Below the pieces are notes generated by a model. It saw only the letters and a list, made by a program, of their open reading frames with translations. It did no database searches and had not been told where the DNA came from. The translations under genes were made by a program, and so were the position numbers. A stretch of DNA of 64,000 bases from NCBI GenBank assembly GCA_048259785.1, contig JBLXHJ010000001.1, positions 558,001 to 622,000 of the forward strand. Direction: 5' to 3'. This stretch comes from Methylophaga sp048259785 (lineage in GTDB: Bacteria > Pseudomonadota > Gammaproteobacteria > Nitrosococcales > Methylophagaceae). Of this stretch, positions 1 through 8,147 are shown in pieces. Numbering within the stretch: position 1 is the stretch's first letter; every line of letters starts with the position of its first letter.

Positions 1-41
1 GTTTATTAGAACGCAGTATTCGTGGGTTTGAGGCAGAGTGA
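1..41 (+). CDS. lptD: C-terminal end of a gene, probably lptD (partial)
   Basis: The first bases carry an open frame (phase starting at base 3) reading LLERSIRGFEAE and then TGA at 39-41. A short Leu/Arg-rich tail of this kind followed by Gly-aromatic is common at the C-terminus of the LPS-assembly outer-membrane protein LptD, and lptD normally lies directly upstream of surA in gammaproteobacteria. Only 12 codons are visible, so the call rests mainly on gene order. Confidence 0.5.
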   Translation, partial: LLERSIRGFEAE

Positions 42-133
42 ACTTGAGATGTGCTAGATAGTCCATTGCGTGTAGACGCCACGCCTCGAACAGAAACGAA
101 GTTAAAACATAAATTTTGGAGTAATAGAATTTA

Positions 134-1399
134 ATGATTAAGTATCTGATTGTCGGTTTGTTACTGGCAACCAATGTATGGGCACAGTCTTTAGATAAGA
201 TTGTTGCAGTTGTAAACGACGAAGTCATTCTTGAGAGTGATTTACAGGATATGGAGCAAACAATTCGTCAGCAAATCCGTCAGCGAGATGCTGCTATGCC
301 TCCAAGTGACATATTGCGTAAACAAGTGCTGGAAAGATTGATTATGCAACGTCTGCAAATTCAGGAAGCCGATAAAGTAGGTATCCGTGTTGGTGATGAT
401 GCGCTTAACGCTGCTCTGAAACAGATTGCTGATAAAAACCAATTGACTTTGAGGCAGTTCAGAGATGTTTTAGAGAAAGATGGTTATGACTTTAGCCAAT
501 TTCGTGAAACGATTCGCGATGAAATGATTATCGCTCGTTTGCGTAAAAGCCAGGTTGAAGATCGAGTTGTGGTATCAGATCGAGAAGTCGACAATTTTCT
601 AGCTACCCAAAAAATTCAAGACGGTGGACAAGTAGAATACGATCTACAACATATTCTTATTAGTCTTCCTGAAGCAGCATCTCCAGAAGAAGTGCAAGCA
701 GCACAAGAAAAGCTGGAAAAAGTTCAGGCTTTACTGAAAGAAGGGGGTGACTTTTCTCAGGTTGCTGCCGGATATTCTGATGGTCAAAATGCGCTTGAAG
801 GCGGCGAGTTAGGCTGGCGTAAACAAGGTGAGCTGCCATCACTGTTCGCTGAAGTTGTACCAACACTTGCTGTAGGTGAAGTCAGTCAACCATTACGCAG
901 TGGCAGTGGCTTTCACTTAGTCAGAGTCAAAGATAAAAAAAGTGAAGATGTTCACTTGGTCAAGCAAACATTAGCTAGTCATATTTTGATAAAAACCAAT
1001 GAGCTAACCACTGATGAAGAAGCACAACAACGTCTTGAAAAGCTAAGAGAGCGCATTGTTAATGGTGAAGACTTTGCCGAGTTAGCACGAGCTAATTCAG
1101 ATGATACGGGCTCAGCGATTGACGGTGGAAGTTTAGGTTGGGTTAGCCCGGGTGTGATGGTGCCTGAGTTTGAAGAAAAGATGAATTCGCTGGCTGTGGG
1201 TGAAATGAGCGATGTGTTTAAGAGCCGTTTTGGTTGGCACTTGATTAAAGTTTATGATCGTCGTGAAGAAAACATGGCGGAAGAATACCAACGTAGCAAA
1301 GCGCGTGAACAAATTCGCCAGCGTAAAATTGATGAAGAAATGGAAACATGGTTACGTTCGATGCGTGATGAAGCCTATGTTGAGTACCGTAACCCTTGA
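134..1399 (+). CDS. surA: Periplasmic chaperone/peptidyl-prolyl isomerase SurA
   Basis: Periplasmic chaperone that escorts unfolded outer-membrane proteins to the BAM complex. The 421-residue product begins with a Sec signal peptide ending ...NVWA at residue 17, then the SurA N-terminal fold (IVAVVNDEVILESDL). Two parvulin rotamase domains follow at roughly residues 168-268 and 279-380, each with the GG-LGW motif and the terminal GWHLIKV or GFHLVRV strand. Length fits the family (E. coli about 428). Its TGA overlaps the TTG start of pdxA by 4 bases, implying translational coupling. The lptD-surA-pdxA-rsmA order is conserved in gammaproteobacteria. Confidence 0.97.
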   Translation: MIKYLIVGLLLATNVWAQSLDKIVAVVNDEVILESDLQDMEQTIRQQIRQRDAAMPPSDILRKQVLERLIMQRLQIQEADKVGIRVGDDALNAALKQIADKNQLTLRQFRDVLEKDGYDFSQFRETIRDEMIIARLRKSQVEDRVVVSDREVDNFLATQKIQDGGQVEYDLQHILISLPEAASPEEVQAAQEKLEKVQALLKEGGDFSQVAAGYSDGQNALEGGELGWRKQGELPSLFAEVVPTLAVGEVSQPLRSGSGFHLVRVKDKKSEDVHLVKQTLASHILIKTNELTTDEEAQQRLEKLRERIVNGEDFAELARANSDDTGSAIDGGSLGWVSPGVMVPEFEEKMNSLAVGEMSDVFKSRFGWHLIKVYDRREENMAEEYQRSKAREQIRQRKIDEEMETWLRSMRDEAYVEYRNP

Positions 1400-2382
1400 G
1401 TGAAATAAAACGAATTGCAATAACTCCCGGTGAACCTGCTGGAATTGGTCCTGATTTGGTAGTGACTCTAGCGAAGCAAAAGCATCAGGCTCAAATCATT
1501 GCACTTGCTGATCCAGTATTACTCACTGAACGAGCTGATCTACTTGGTCTATCAATTAAAATGATTGAAGTCGATTTGTCAGCGCCGCCTAAAATTGCTG
1601 AAGCTGGTGAGCTTTACGTTATGCCTCATCACTTAAAAGTGCCGGTTAAAGCAGGACAGTTGGATAAACTTAATAGTCGCTATGTGCTGGAAACACTGCA
1701 AACAGCATTAGAAGGCTGCTTATCTCATGAATTTGATGCTGTGGTAACGGCGCCTGTACATAAAGGCATTATCAATGATGCCGGTGAAGTATTTACAGGG
1801 CATACTGAGTTTTTTGCTGATGGGGCTGGTGTCAATAAAGTGGTCATGATGTTGGCAACAGAGTCATTGAAAGTCGCACTGGCAACGACACACTTACCTT
1901 TACGGGAGGTCGCCGACGCAATTAATCGTGATGAACTGACACAAGTCATTGAGATTATTAACCAGTCGATGCGACAACACTTTGGTTTAGTCAATCCAAG
2001 AATAGCCGTATGTGGTTTAAATCCTCATGCGGGTGAGGATGGTCATCTCGGACGTGAAGAGGTGGATATTATCCAGCCCGTGATTGATGCTTATATTAAA
2101 GCCGGCTATGCTGTCTCAGGTGCCTGGCCGGCTGATACAATATTTAATCAGGATAAGTTGCTGAACTATGACGTTGTATTAGCAATGTTTCATGATCAAG
2201 GATTGCCGGTTTTGAAACATCATGGTTTTGGTAAGGCCGTTAATGTCACCTTGGGTTTACCTTTTATTAGAACATCAGTTGATCACGGGACAGCGCTTGA
2301 TTTAGCTGCAAGTGGTCAGGCTAATCCGAGCAGTTTGTATGCTGCTTTATCGATGGCCATTAGGATGGCTAACACAAATTGA
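1396..2382 (+). CDS. pdxA: 4-hydroxythreonine-4-phosphate dehydrogenase PdxA
   Basis: NAD-dependent enzyme of the DXP-dependent pyridoxal-5'-phosphate pathway; it oxidises 4-phosphohydroxy-L-threonine, which then reacts onward through PdxJ. The 328-residue protein opens with the family signature ITPGEPAGIGPDL and has the metal-binding histidine regions TGHTEFFA and MFHDQGLPVLKHHGFGKAVNVTLGLPFIRTS near the C-terminus. The start is TTG, overlapping the surA stop (TTGA). rsmA follows after 7 bases, so all three genes are probably one transcript. Confidence 0.96.
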   Translation: MSEIKRIAITPGEPAGIGPDLVVTLAKQKHQAQIIALADPVLLTERADLLGLSIKMIEVDLSAPPKIAEAGELYVMPHHLKVPVKAGQLDKLNSRYVLETLQTALEGCLSHEFDAVVTAPVHKGIINDAGEVFTGHTEFFADGAGVNKVVMMLATESLKVALATTHLPLREVADAINRDELTQVIEIINQSMRQHFGLVNPRIAVCGLNPHAGEDGHLGREEVDIIQPVIDAYIKAGYAVSGAWPADTIFNQDKLLNYDVVLAMFHDQGLPVLKHHGFGKAVNVTLGLPFIRTSVDHGTALDLAASGQANPSSLYAALSMAIRMANTN

Positions 2383-2389
2383 GTAAATC

Positions 2390-3190
2390 ATGACCCAATC
2401 TCCTTTCCCCCGAGCAAGAAAGCGCTTTGGACAAAACTTTCTACATGATCAATCAGTTATTAATTCAATTGTTGAAGCGATAAGTCCGGAAGCAGGTCAG
2501 CATCTTGTTGAAATAGGTCCTGGACGAGGTGCTTTAACAGAGCCGCTATTACAGCGTTGTACGCAGCTTGACGTGATTGAACTTGATAGAGATTTGGTAC
2601 CACTATTAAGAAGCCAGTTTTCTAACTATGAACAGCTTACTATTCATGAAGCAGACGCGTTGCGGTATGACTATCATCAGCTTGTTTGTAACGATGAACC
2701 GTTGAGAATAATAGGTAATCTGCCCTACAACATTACAACGCCATTATTATTCCATTTGCTTGATTATTCTCAGCACATCACGGATATGTGTTTTATGCTG
2801 CAAAAAGAGGTTGTTGAGCGCATCTGTGCGCAGCCTGGAACAAAGCAGTACGGTCGATTGAGTATCATGATTCAGCATCAGTGCGAGACGGACATGTTAT
2901 TTGTTGTTCCTCCTGAGGCGTTTGAACCGGCACCTAAAGTCGAATCTGCCATCATTTATTTACAGCCTCGTAAAGAACGCCTTGGTGGCGATGTCGACAT
3001 GGCAACATTAAGTCATATTGTGACTCAGGCCTTCAGCCAACGCCGAAAAACCATTGCTAACACATTGAAAAAATTGATTTCTATAGATATGTTTCAAGCA
3101 GCTGATATTGATCCAACACAGCGTCCTGAAACGATTACGGTTGAATCTTTTGTCAGATTGACTCGTTGTTATCTTGCTGCATCTGCTTAA
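2390..3190 (+). CDS. rsmA: 16S rRNA (adenine1518/1519-N6)-dimethyltransferase RsmA (KsgA)
   Basis: Dimethylates the two adjacent adenines in helix 45 of 16S rRNA, a late step of small-subunit maturation. The 266-residue protein has the N-terminal KRFGQNFLHD motif, the SAM-binding loop EIGPGRGALT at 41-50, the acidic EADALRYD segment, and the catalytic NLPYNI motif IV near residue 105. The C-terminal helical domain includes SQRRKTIANTLKK. The ATG start follows pdxA by 7 bases. Length matches E. coli KsgA (273). Confidence 0.97.
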   Translation: MTQSPFPRARKRFGQNFLHDQSVINSIVEAISPEAGQHLVEIGPGRGALTEPLLQRCTQLDVIELDRDLVPLLRSQFSNYEQLTIHEADALRYDYHQLVCNDEPLRIIGNLPYNITTPLLFHLLDYSQHITDMCFMLQKEVVERICAQPGTKQYGRLSIMIQHQCETDMLFVVPPEAFEPAPKVESAIIYLQPRKERLGGDVDMATLSHIVTQAFSQRRKTIANTLKKLISIDMFQAADIDPTQRPETITVESFVRLTRCYLAASA

Positions 3191-3287
3191 TCTCAATAAT
3201 CATGCCAGATGATCTAAATTGGTTTTAAGTGGATGGCTTATTCACGCAAGCTAGATAAAATCTTGCTAACAACACAAATGAACTGTC

Positions 3288-3316
3288 TTGACACGCTGAT
3301 TTTGCTGTAGTTAGAT
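3288..3316 (+). promoter_or_regulatory. Sigma-70 promoter upstream of hupB
   Basis: A perfect -35 hexamer TTGACA (3288-3293) is followed by a 17-base spacer and a -10-like TTAGAT (3311-3316). It lies in the 216-base gap between rsmA and hupB and would give an mRNA leader of about 85 bases. The rest of the gap shows no gene. Confidence 0.6.
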
Positions 3317-3406
3317 ACTCAGAACCAATGGGACTCATAAGCATAACTTAACGTCGCTATTGGGACTTGGACGACATAAATAAATAATGATATGAGGAAT
3401 TAAGCT

Positions 3407-3679
3407 GTGAATAAATCTGAACTCATCGATGCAGTTGCTGCAGCTGCGGATATTTCAAAAGCAAAAGCTGCACAAGCTGTTGATGGCATGACATCTGCCG
3501 TAACTAAAGCTCTAAGCAGTGGCGATCAAGTCACATTAGTTGGCTTCGGTACATTCTCTGTTCGTGAGCGTGCAGCACGTACTGGTCGTAACCCACGTAC
3601 TGGTGAAGAAATCAAAATTGCCGCTGCGAAAATTCCTGCATTTAAAGCTGGCAAAGCATTAAAAGATGCTGTAAACTAG
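3407..3679 (+). CDS. hupB: DNA-binding protein HU-beta
   Basis: Small nucleoid-associated protein that bends DNA as a dimer. The 90-residue product has the full HU fold, including MNKSELIDAVA at the N-terminus and the DNA-intercalating arm GFGTFSVRERAARTGRNPRTGEE at about 46-68 with its conserved proline in RNPRTG. The start is GTG preceded by a GAGG ribosome-binding site about 10 bases upstream. No terminator separates it from the three tRNA genes that follow, so they may share a transcript. ppiD lies downstream, as in many gammaproteobacteria where hupB precedes ppiD. Confidence 0.97.
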   Translation: MNKSELIDAVAAAADISKAKAAQAVDGMTSAVTKALSSGDQVTLVGFGTFSVRERAARTGRNPRTGEEIKIAAAKIPAFKAGKALKDAVN

Positions 3680-3691
3680 TTTTTTTTCTTG

Positions 3692-3767
3692 GGGTGCTTA
3701 GCTCAGCTGGGAGAGCATCGCCCTTACAAGGCGAGGGTCGGGGGTTCGAACCCCTCAGCACCCACCA
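3692..3767 (+). tRNA. tRNA-Val (anticodon TAC)
   Basis: Complete 76-base cloverleaf with encoded CCA. Acceptor GGGTGCT (3692-3698) pairs with AGCACCC (3757-3763). The anticodon stem TCGCC/GGCGA encloses loop CTTACAA, giving anticodon TAC, and the T-loop is TTCGAAC. Confidence 0.97.
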
Positions 3768-3776
3768 AGAATATAC

Positions 3777-3853
3777 GGAGCGGTAGTTCAGTTGGTTAGA
3801 ATACCGGCCTGTCACGCCGGGGGTCGCGGGTTCGAGTCCCGTCCGCTCCGCCA
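3777..3853 (+). tRNA. tRNA-Asp (anticodon GTC), copy 1
   Basis: Complete 77-base cloverleaf with encoded CCA. Acceptor GGAGCGG pairs with CCGCTCC, the anticodon stem CCGGC/GCCGG encloses loop CTGTCAC (anticodon GTC), and the discriminator is G as expected for Asp. It lies 9 bases after tRNA-Val. Confidence 0.97.
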
Positions 3854-3930
3854 GGAGCGGTAGTTCAGTTGGTTAGAATACCGGCCTGTCACGCCGGGGG
3901 TCGCGGGTTCGAGTCCCGTCCGCTCCGCCA
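3854..3930 (+). tRNA. tRNA-Asp (anticodon GTC), copy 2, perfect tandem duplicate
   Basis: Base-for-base identical to the preceding 77-base tRNA-Asp and abutting it with no spacer: the CCA of copy 1 is followed directly by GGAGCGG of copy 2. Confidence 0.97.
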
Positions 3931-3940
3931 AAAAAGAGGA

Positions 3941-3968
3941 AAGGCGCATCTTATGCGCCTTTTTTTTT
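3941..3968 (+). terminator. Rho-independent terminator of the hupB-tRNA unit
   Basis: Stem AAGGCGCAT (3941-3949), loop CTT, ATGCGCCTT (3953-3961), then an uninterrupted T-run to 3968. Confidence 0.9.
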
Positions 3969-4023
3969 GCCTAGTGTATTAGAATAGCCGTTTTTAACAA
4001 CATTTCGGGAAGGTTCTCTTCAT

Positions 4024-5907
4024 ATGTTGAATTTCATACGTAATCACGCCCAGAGATGGATTGCCTGGTTCATCGTTGGTTTAATTAGTATTCCATTTGC
4101 TCTGTGGGGCATAAATTCCTATTTATCTGGTGCTTCAGCAGTTGTTGTGGCAGAAGTGAATGGCTCACCCATCACCCAAACAGAACTACAAACGTCATTA
4201 CAGCAGTATCGTGATCGTATGCGTAGCATGATGGGGGAGCAATTTGATCCAGCGATGTTTGATAACGCTAGTGTAAAAAAAGACGTATTAGACGGGCTTA
4301 TTGATCAGCATTTATTACGAGATGCAAATCAAACCTTAAAACAACGTATCAGCGATGCTGCGGTATCTCAGTTTATTCGATCTACACCAGCCTTTCAGCG
4401 TGATGGAAATTTCGATTCCGATTATTACGGAATGGTGCTGGCGCGAGTAGGCTATACCCCTGCACAGTATGAAGCGCAGTTAAGAGCAGATTTATTATCT
4501 CAAGAGCTCACTACCAATATTCAGAATTCATCAATTGCCAGTGTCAAATTACTTAATGAAGCACTGAGATTAGAGAGACAACAACGTGAGCTGGCTTATG
4601 GTGTGGTTCCTGTTCAGCAATTCGTTGACAAAGTGAATGTCGACGACGACGAAGTGAAGCAATATTACGATAATAACCTAGCCGCTTACACTGCCCCAGA
4701 ACAAGTAAAACTGAATTATATTGAGTTATCGGTTGATGAGTTGGCTAAAGGCGTTCAAGTCAATGATGATGAATTGAAAAAATTCTATGCTGATAATCAA
4801 AATCAGTTTGTGGGTCCTGAACAGCGTCGCGCAAGCCATATTCTAATCGAAGGTGATGACGATTCGGCTTTGGAAAGAATTAAAGCGATTCAAACCCGTT
4901 TAGAGAACGGTGAAGATTTTGCTTCATTGGCAAAAGAAACTTCAGATGATACTGGATCAGCAGAAATGGGTGGTGATCTTGGTTTCTTTGGTAAAGACGT
5001 AATGGACCCAGCGTTCGAAGATGCAGCATTTGCATTGACAAATGTCGGTGATGTCAGCGAACCGGTGAAGACAGAATTTGGTTATCATCTGATTAAACTG
5101 ACGGGTATTCAAAAGCCAGAAGGCAAAACATTTGATCAGGCGCGTGATGAAGTTGAGAAAATGTATCGTCGCCAGCAAGCTGAATCTATTTTTTATGACA
5201 AAGCTGAACAGTTAGCCAACTTGAGTTTCGAAAATCCTGACAGTCTGGATGTGGCGGCCGAGGCACTTGGACTGGGTATCAAAACAACCGAGAGTTTTAC
5301 TCGAACTGGAACTGAGGCTGGAGTCACTAGTAATAAGAAAGTCATTGATGCAGCATTTAGTGAAGATGTCTTAAAGAATGACCTAAACAGCGCTGTGATT
5401 GAATTGTCAGATAATGATCTTATCGTTGTACACAAGAATAAACATATACCAGAAACGGTTTTACCTTTTGAGTCTGTTTCTCCAGCAATCAAACAACAGT
5501 TAGTGTTTGATAAAGCAAGAAAACTGGCACAAGATGAGGGTGAGTCTGTAGTAGAAAAAGTGAAATCTGGCGATAGCCCTGAGTCTCTGTTAACTAACTG
5601 GCAGGCTGCCGAGTTCTATGGACGTGATGCAGAGAAAGTCAGCAGTCAAATTCTTCAACGCGCGTTCACAATGCCAAAACCTTTATCGGCACCTGAGTAT
5701 GAAGGATTCTCAGCAGATAATGGAAACTACGTTGTTATCAAATTAACAGCGGTTAAAAATGGCAATATTGATGATGTTACTGAGGAGCAGAAGAAAGCTC
5801 TGCAACAACAGTTAACGAGCATTTATGCATCAGCAGAGGTTGAAGCCTTTATTGCCCAATTACGCAATGATGCAGATATTGATATTCATCAGGATGCACT
5901 GAAATAA
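4024..5907 (+). CDS. ppiD: Membrane-anchored periplasmic folding chaperone PpiD
   Basis: Inner-membrane-anchored periplasmic chaperone associated with the Sec translocon. The 627-residue protein has one N-terminal membrane segment at about residues 12-33 (WIAWFIVGLISIPFALWGI). A SurA_N-like chaperone domain follows (VAEVNGSPITQTELQ), then one parvulin domain at about residues 265-360 (RRASHILIEGDDD ... GYHLIKLTGI) and a long helical C-terminal domain. Length matches E. coli PpiD (623). It has its own terminator downstream. No separate promoter is obvious in the 55 bases after the tRNA terminator. Confidence 0.95.
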   Translation: MLNFIRNHAQRWIAWFIVGLISIPFALWGINSYLSGASAVVVAEVNGSPITQTELQTSLQQYRDRMRSMMGEQFDPAMFDNASVKKDVLDGLIDQHLLRDANQTLKQRISDAAVSQFIRSTPAFQRDGNFDSDYYGMVLARVGYTPAQYEAQLRADLLSQELTTNIQNSSIASVKLLNEALRLERQQRELAYGVVPVQQFVDKVNVDDDEVKQYYDNNLAAYTAPEQVKLNYIELSVDELAKGVQVNDDELKKFYADNQNQFVGPEQRRASHILIEGDDDSALERIKAIQTRLENGEDFASLAKETSDDTGSAEMGGDLGFFGKDVMDPAFEDAAFALTNVGDVSEPVKTEFGYHLIKLTGIQKPEGKTFDQARDEVEKMYRRQQAESIFYDKAEQLANLSFENPDSLDVAAEALGLGIKTTESFTRTGTEAGVTSNKKVIDAAFSEDVLKNDLNSAVIELSDNDLIVVHKNKHIPETVLPFESVSPAIKQQLVFDKARKLAQDEGESVVEKVKSGDSPESLLTNWQAAEFYGRDAEKVSSQILQRAFTMPKPLSAPEYEGFSADNGNYVVIKLTAVKNGNIDDVTEEQKKALQQQLTSIYASAEVEAFIAQLRNDADIDIHQDALK

Positions 5908-5930
5908 ATTATTATTTATTGAGCATTGTT

Positions 5931-5955
5931 AAAGGCGCCTTAGGGCGCCTTTTTT
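5931..5955 (+). terminator. Terminator after ppiD
   Basis: Stem AAAGGCGCC (5931-5939), loop TTAG, GGCGCC (5944-5949), followed by six Ts. It lies between convergent genes, and the left side has only a short A-run, so it serves mainly the plus strand. Confidence 0.85.
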
Positions 5956-7156
5956 ATGTGAACCGATCAACGATAGCACTGCCCACGCTATCACTCCATA
6001 CGTTGATAGAGGTTCTGAACCTGTCTAGGAACCAATCAACAGAGAGTAATAAGGCTATGCCATCCAGTGGTAAGCCTACAGCACTTAGAACAATTACCAT
6101 GGTGACTAGTCCGGCTTCAGGTATGCCTGCAGCACCAATTGCCGCTAATGTGGCAGTGACAAACACAATGGCCTGTTGAGTCAGGCTTAAATCAATGCCA
6201 TATGCCTGGGCAATGAACATGACAGCCGCTGCTTCATAGAGCGCGGTGCCATCCATATTAATAGTTGCTCCAAGCGGTAAAACAAATTTACTGACTTTGT
6301 GACTAACGCCATTCTCTCTGACACATTCCATTGTTAACGGCAGTGTCGCCGAGGAGCTGGCCGTACCAAATGCCGTTACTAGCGCGCGAGCCATACCAAC
6401 GAGATAGGGGATTCCTCGTCTTGTCATCAAAAATAAAACCAGTAGTAACAGGACCCCATGAATAGAAAGTCCGGTTAAAACGGTCACAACATGCCAACCA
6501 ACGGCTTTCATTTCAGCAAGAAAGTGTTCGCCACCACCCGCATTACCCAATCTGGCAGCAATCAGAGCAAAAATACCTATTGGGGCCAGATGCATAACCC
6601 AGATCACTAAGGTCATCATCGCCTCATTAATGCCATCAAACAGCTGAAATACGGGTTTACCTTTTTCACCTAAGGTACTTAATGCCATAGAGAACAGGAT
6701 TGCAAAGACAATGAGCGGTAGAAGCTGAGTTTGTGCGGCTGAAGAAATCAGATTAGGGGAGACGAGAGACAGAATAATATCGCTGATACCCGTATTTTGT
6801 TTATCTAAAATATAGTCGGGCACAGCCGTTTGGCTCCATTGCATACCAGCGCCGGGCTGGATCCAATTAACAACGATGAGTCCAATTAATACTGCGGTCG
6901 CTGTCGATAGACTATAATAGAGCAGCGTAAAACCACCTAGTTTGCCTAATTTCTTTAAGTTGCCTAATGAACCTATGCCACTGACAATGGAAGCAATCAC
7001 CAAAGGGATAATGGTCATTTTTAGAGCGTTGAGAAACAGTGTACCAAGCCAGCTGATATTAACGGCTAGAGTGGGGTTATACCAACCGAGTAAAACACCA
7101 CTCACTGCTCCCAGCACAATGAAGGCCAACAAAATCATGGCATGTTTATGAGACAT
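5954..7156 (-). CDS. Dicarboxylate/amino acid:cation symporter (DAACS family)
   Basis: Secondary transporter of the glutamate/dicarboxylate (GltP/DctA) family, importing acidic substrates with Na+ or H+. The 400-residue protein shows the DAACS hallmarks: the serine-rich hairpin 1 motif SSSATLPLT, the TM7 cation-site motif NMDGTAL, and the hairpin 2 segment GAAGIPEAGLVTM. About eight membrane segments are evident. A GGAGGCC ribosome-binding site precedes the ATG. Substrate cannot be assigned; the Asp/Arg selectivity positions in TM8 were not aligned. It is a single gene read towards ppiD and appears separate from fabI, which has its own terminator. Confidence 0.9.
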   Translation of the reverse strand: MSHKHAMILLAFIVLGAVSGVLLGWYNPTLAVNISWLGTLFLNALKMTIIPLVIASIVSGIGSLGNLKKLGKLGGFTLLYYSLSTATAVLIGLIVVNWIQPGAGMQWSQTAVPDYILDKQNTGISDIILSLVSPNLISSAAQTQLLPLIVFAILFSMALSTLGEKGKPVFQLFDGINEAMMTLVIWVMHLAPIGIFALIAARLGNAGGGEHFLAEMKAVGWHVVTVLTGLSIHGVLLLLVLFLMTRRGIPYLVGMARALVTAFGTASSSATLPLTMECVRENGVSHKVSKFVLPLGATINMDGTALYEAAAVMFIAQAYGIDLSLTQQAIVFVTATLAAIGAAGIPEAGLVTMVIVLSAVGLPLDGIALLLSVDWFLDRFRTSINVWSDSVGSAIVDRFT

Positions 7157-7176
7157 ATGGCCTCCATATTTTGATC

Positions 7177-7206
7177 AAAAAAAAGGGCATTTATAAATGC
7201 CCTTTT
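7177..7206 (-). terminator. Terminator after fabI
   Basis: Perfect 26-base palindrome (13 + 13 bases, 7181-7206; arms AAAAGGGCATTTA/TAAATGCCCTTTT). On the minus strand it is followed by an eight-T run (the A-run 7177-7184). It closes the fabI transcript just before the symporter gene. Confidence 0.85.
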
Positions 7207-7230
7207 AGAATACCAGCAAAAATAAGCGGT

Positions 7231-8019
7231 TTACTTATCACCGATGCCGACAATGTTATAACCGGCATCAACATAGGTAATTTCACCTGTAACCCCAGAG
7301 GCTAAATCAGAACACAGGAATGCAGCCACATTACCTACTTCTTCAATGGTGACATTTCTTCTTAATGGTGAGTTACGTTCACCGTAAGCCAGCATTTTGC
7401 CAAAATCACCGATACCCGCAGCGGCAAGTGTTTTGATTGGACCGGCTGACACAGCATTAACACGAATACCTTGTTCACCAAGCGAGTAGGCCATATAGCG
7501 GACAGTGGCTTCCAGAGCGGCTTTTGCTACACCCATCACATTGTAGTTATCAATCGCTTTTTCAGCACCTAAGTAACTCAGTGTCAGCAATGAACCATTA
7601 CGGCCTGCCATCATATTTTTTCCTGCTTTTGCTAAAGCAGCAAAACTGTATGCACTGATATCGTTGGCCATAGCGAAACCATCTCGGGTCACACTGTCAA
7701 CGAAGCCACCCTGCAATTGTTCACGGGGGGCAAATGCAACAGAGTGAACGATAGTATCAATACCATCCCAGTGTTGACCCAATGATTCAAATACACCGTT
7801 GATTTCATCATCACTGCTAACATCACAAGGAAAGACCAGCGCAGGGTTAGCGCCACATTCTTCAGCGATTTTTTCAACGCGTGATTTTAATTTCTCATTT
7901 TGATATGTGAAAGCTAATTCAGCACCTTCACGTGCCATCGCATGAGCAATACCAGATGCAATTGAGCGGGGGCTTGCGACACCCACAATTAATGCGCGTT
8001 TGCCTTGCAGAAAACCCAT
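7231..8019 (-). CDS. fabI: Enoyl-[acyl-carrier-protein] reductase [NADH] FabI
   Basis: Catalyses the last reduction of each fatty-acid elongation cycle in the cytoplasm. The 262-residue short-chain dehydrogenase-type protein carries the FabI-specific dinucleotide loop GVASPRSIASGIA. The catalytic set Y149, Y159 and K166 lies in SYLGAEKAIDNYNVMGVAKA, followed by the substrate-loop segment AGPIKTLAAAGI. This is the divergent enoyl reductase type, the target of triclosan-class inhibitors. Length equals E. coli FabI (262). It is monocistronic, with a terminator after the stop. Confidence 0.97.
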   Translation of the reverse strand: MGFLQGKRALIVGVASPRSIASGIAHAMAREGAELAFTYQNEKLKSRVEKIAEECGANPALVFPCDVSSDDEINGVFESLGQHWDGIDTIVHSVAFAPREQLQGGFVDSVTRDGFAMANDISAYSFAALAKAGKNMMAGRNGSLLTLSYLGAEKAIDNYNVMGVAKAALEATVRYMAYSLGEQGIRVNAVSAGPIKTLAAAGIGDFGKMLAYGERNSPLRRNVTIEEVGNVAAFLCSDLASGVTGEITYVDAGYNIVGIGDK

Positions 8020-8147
8020 GTGTCTCTCCTAACTACATATAAAGGCGGATAACTTACCTGATTTTAGGGATGACGGAAAGGGCAAGCATGCAGTAATCTT
8101 CTACTGTTATCATGCAAACAGTATCTAATGCTTTGAAATGAGGTTAT

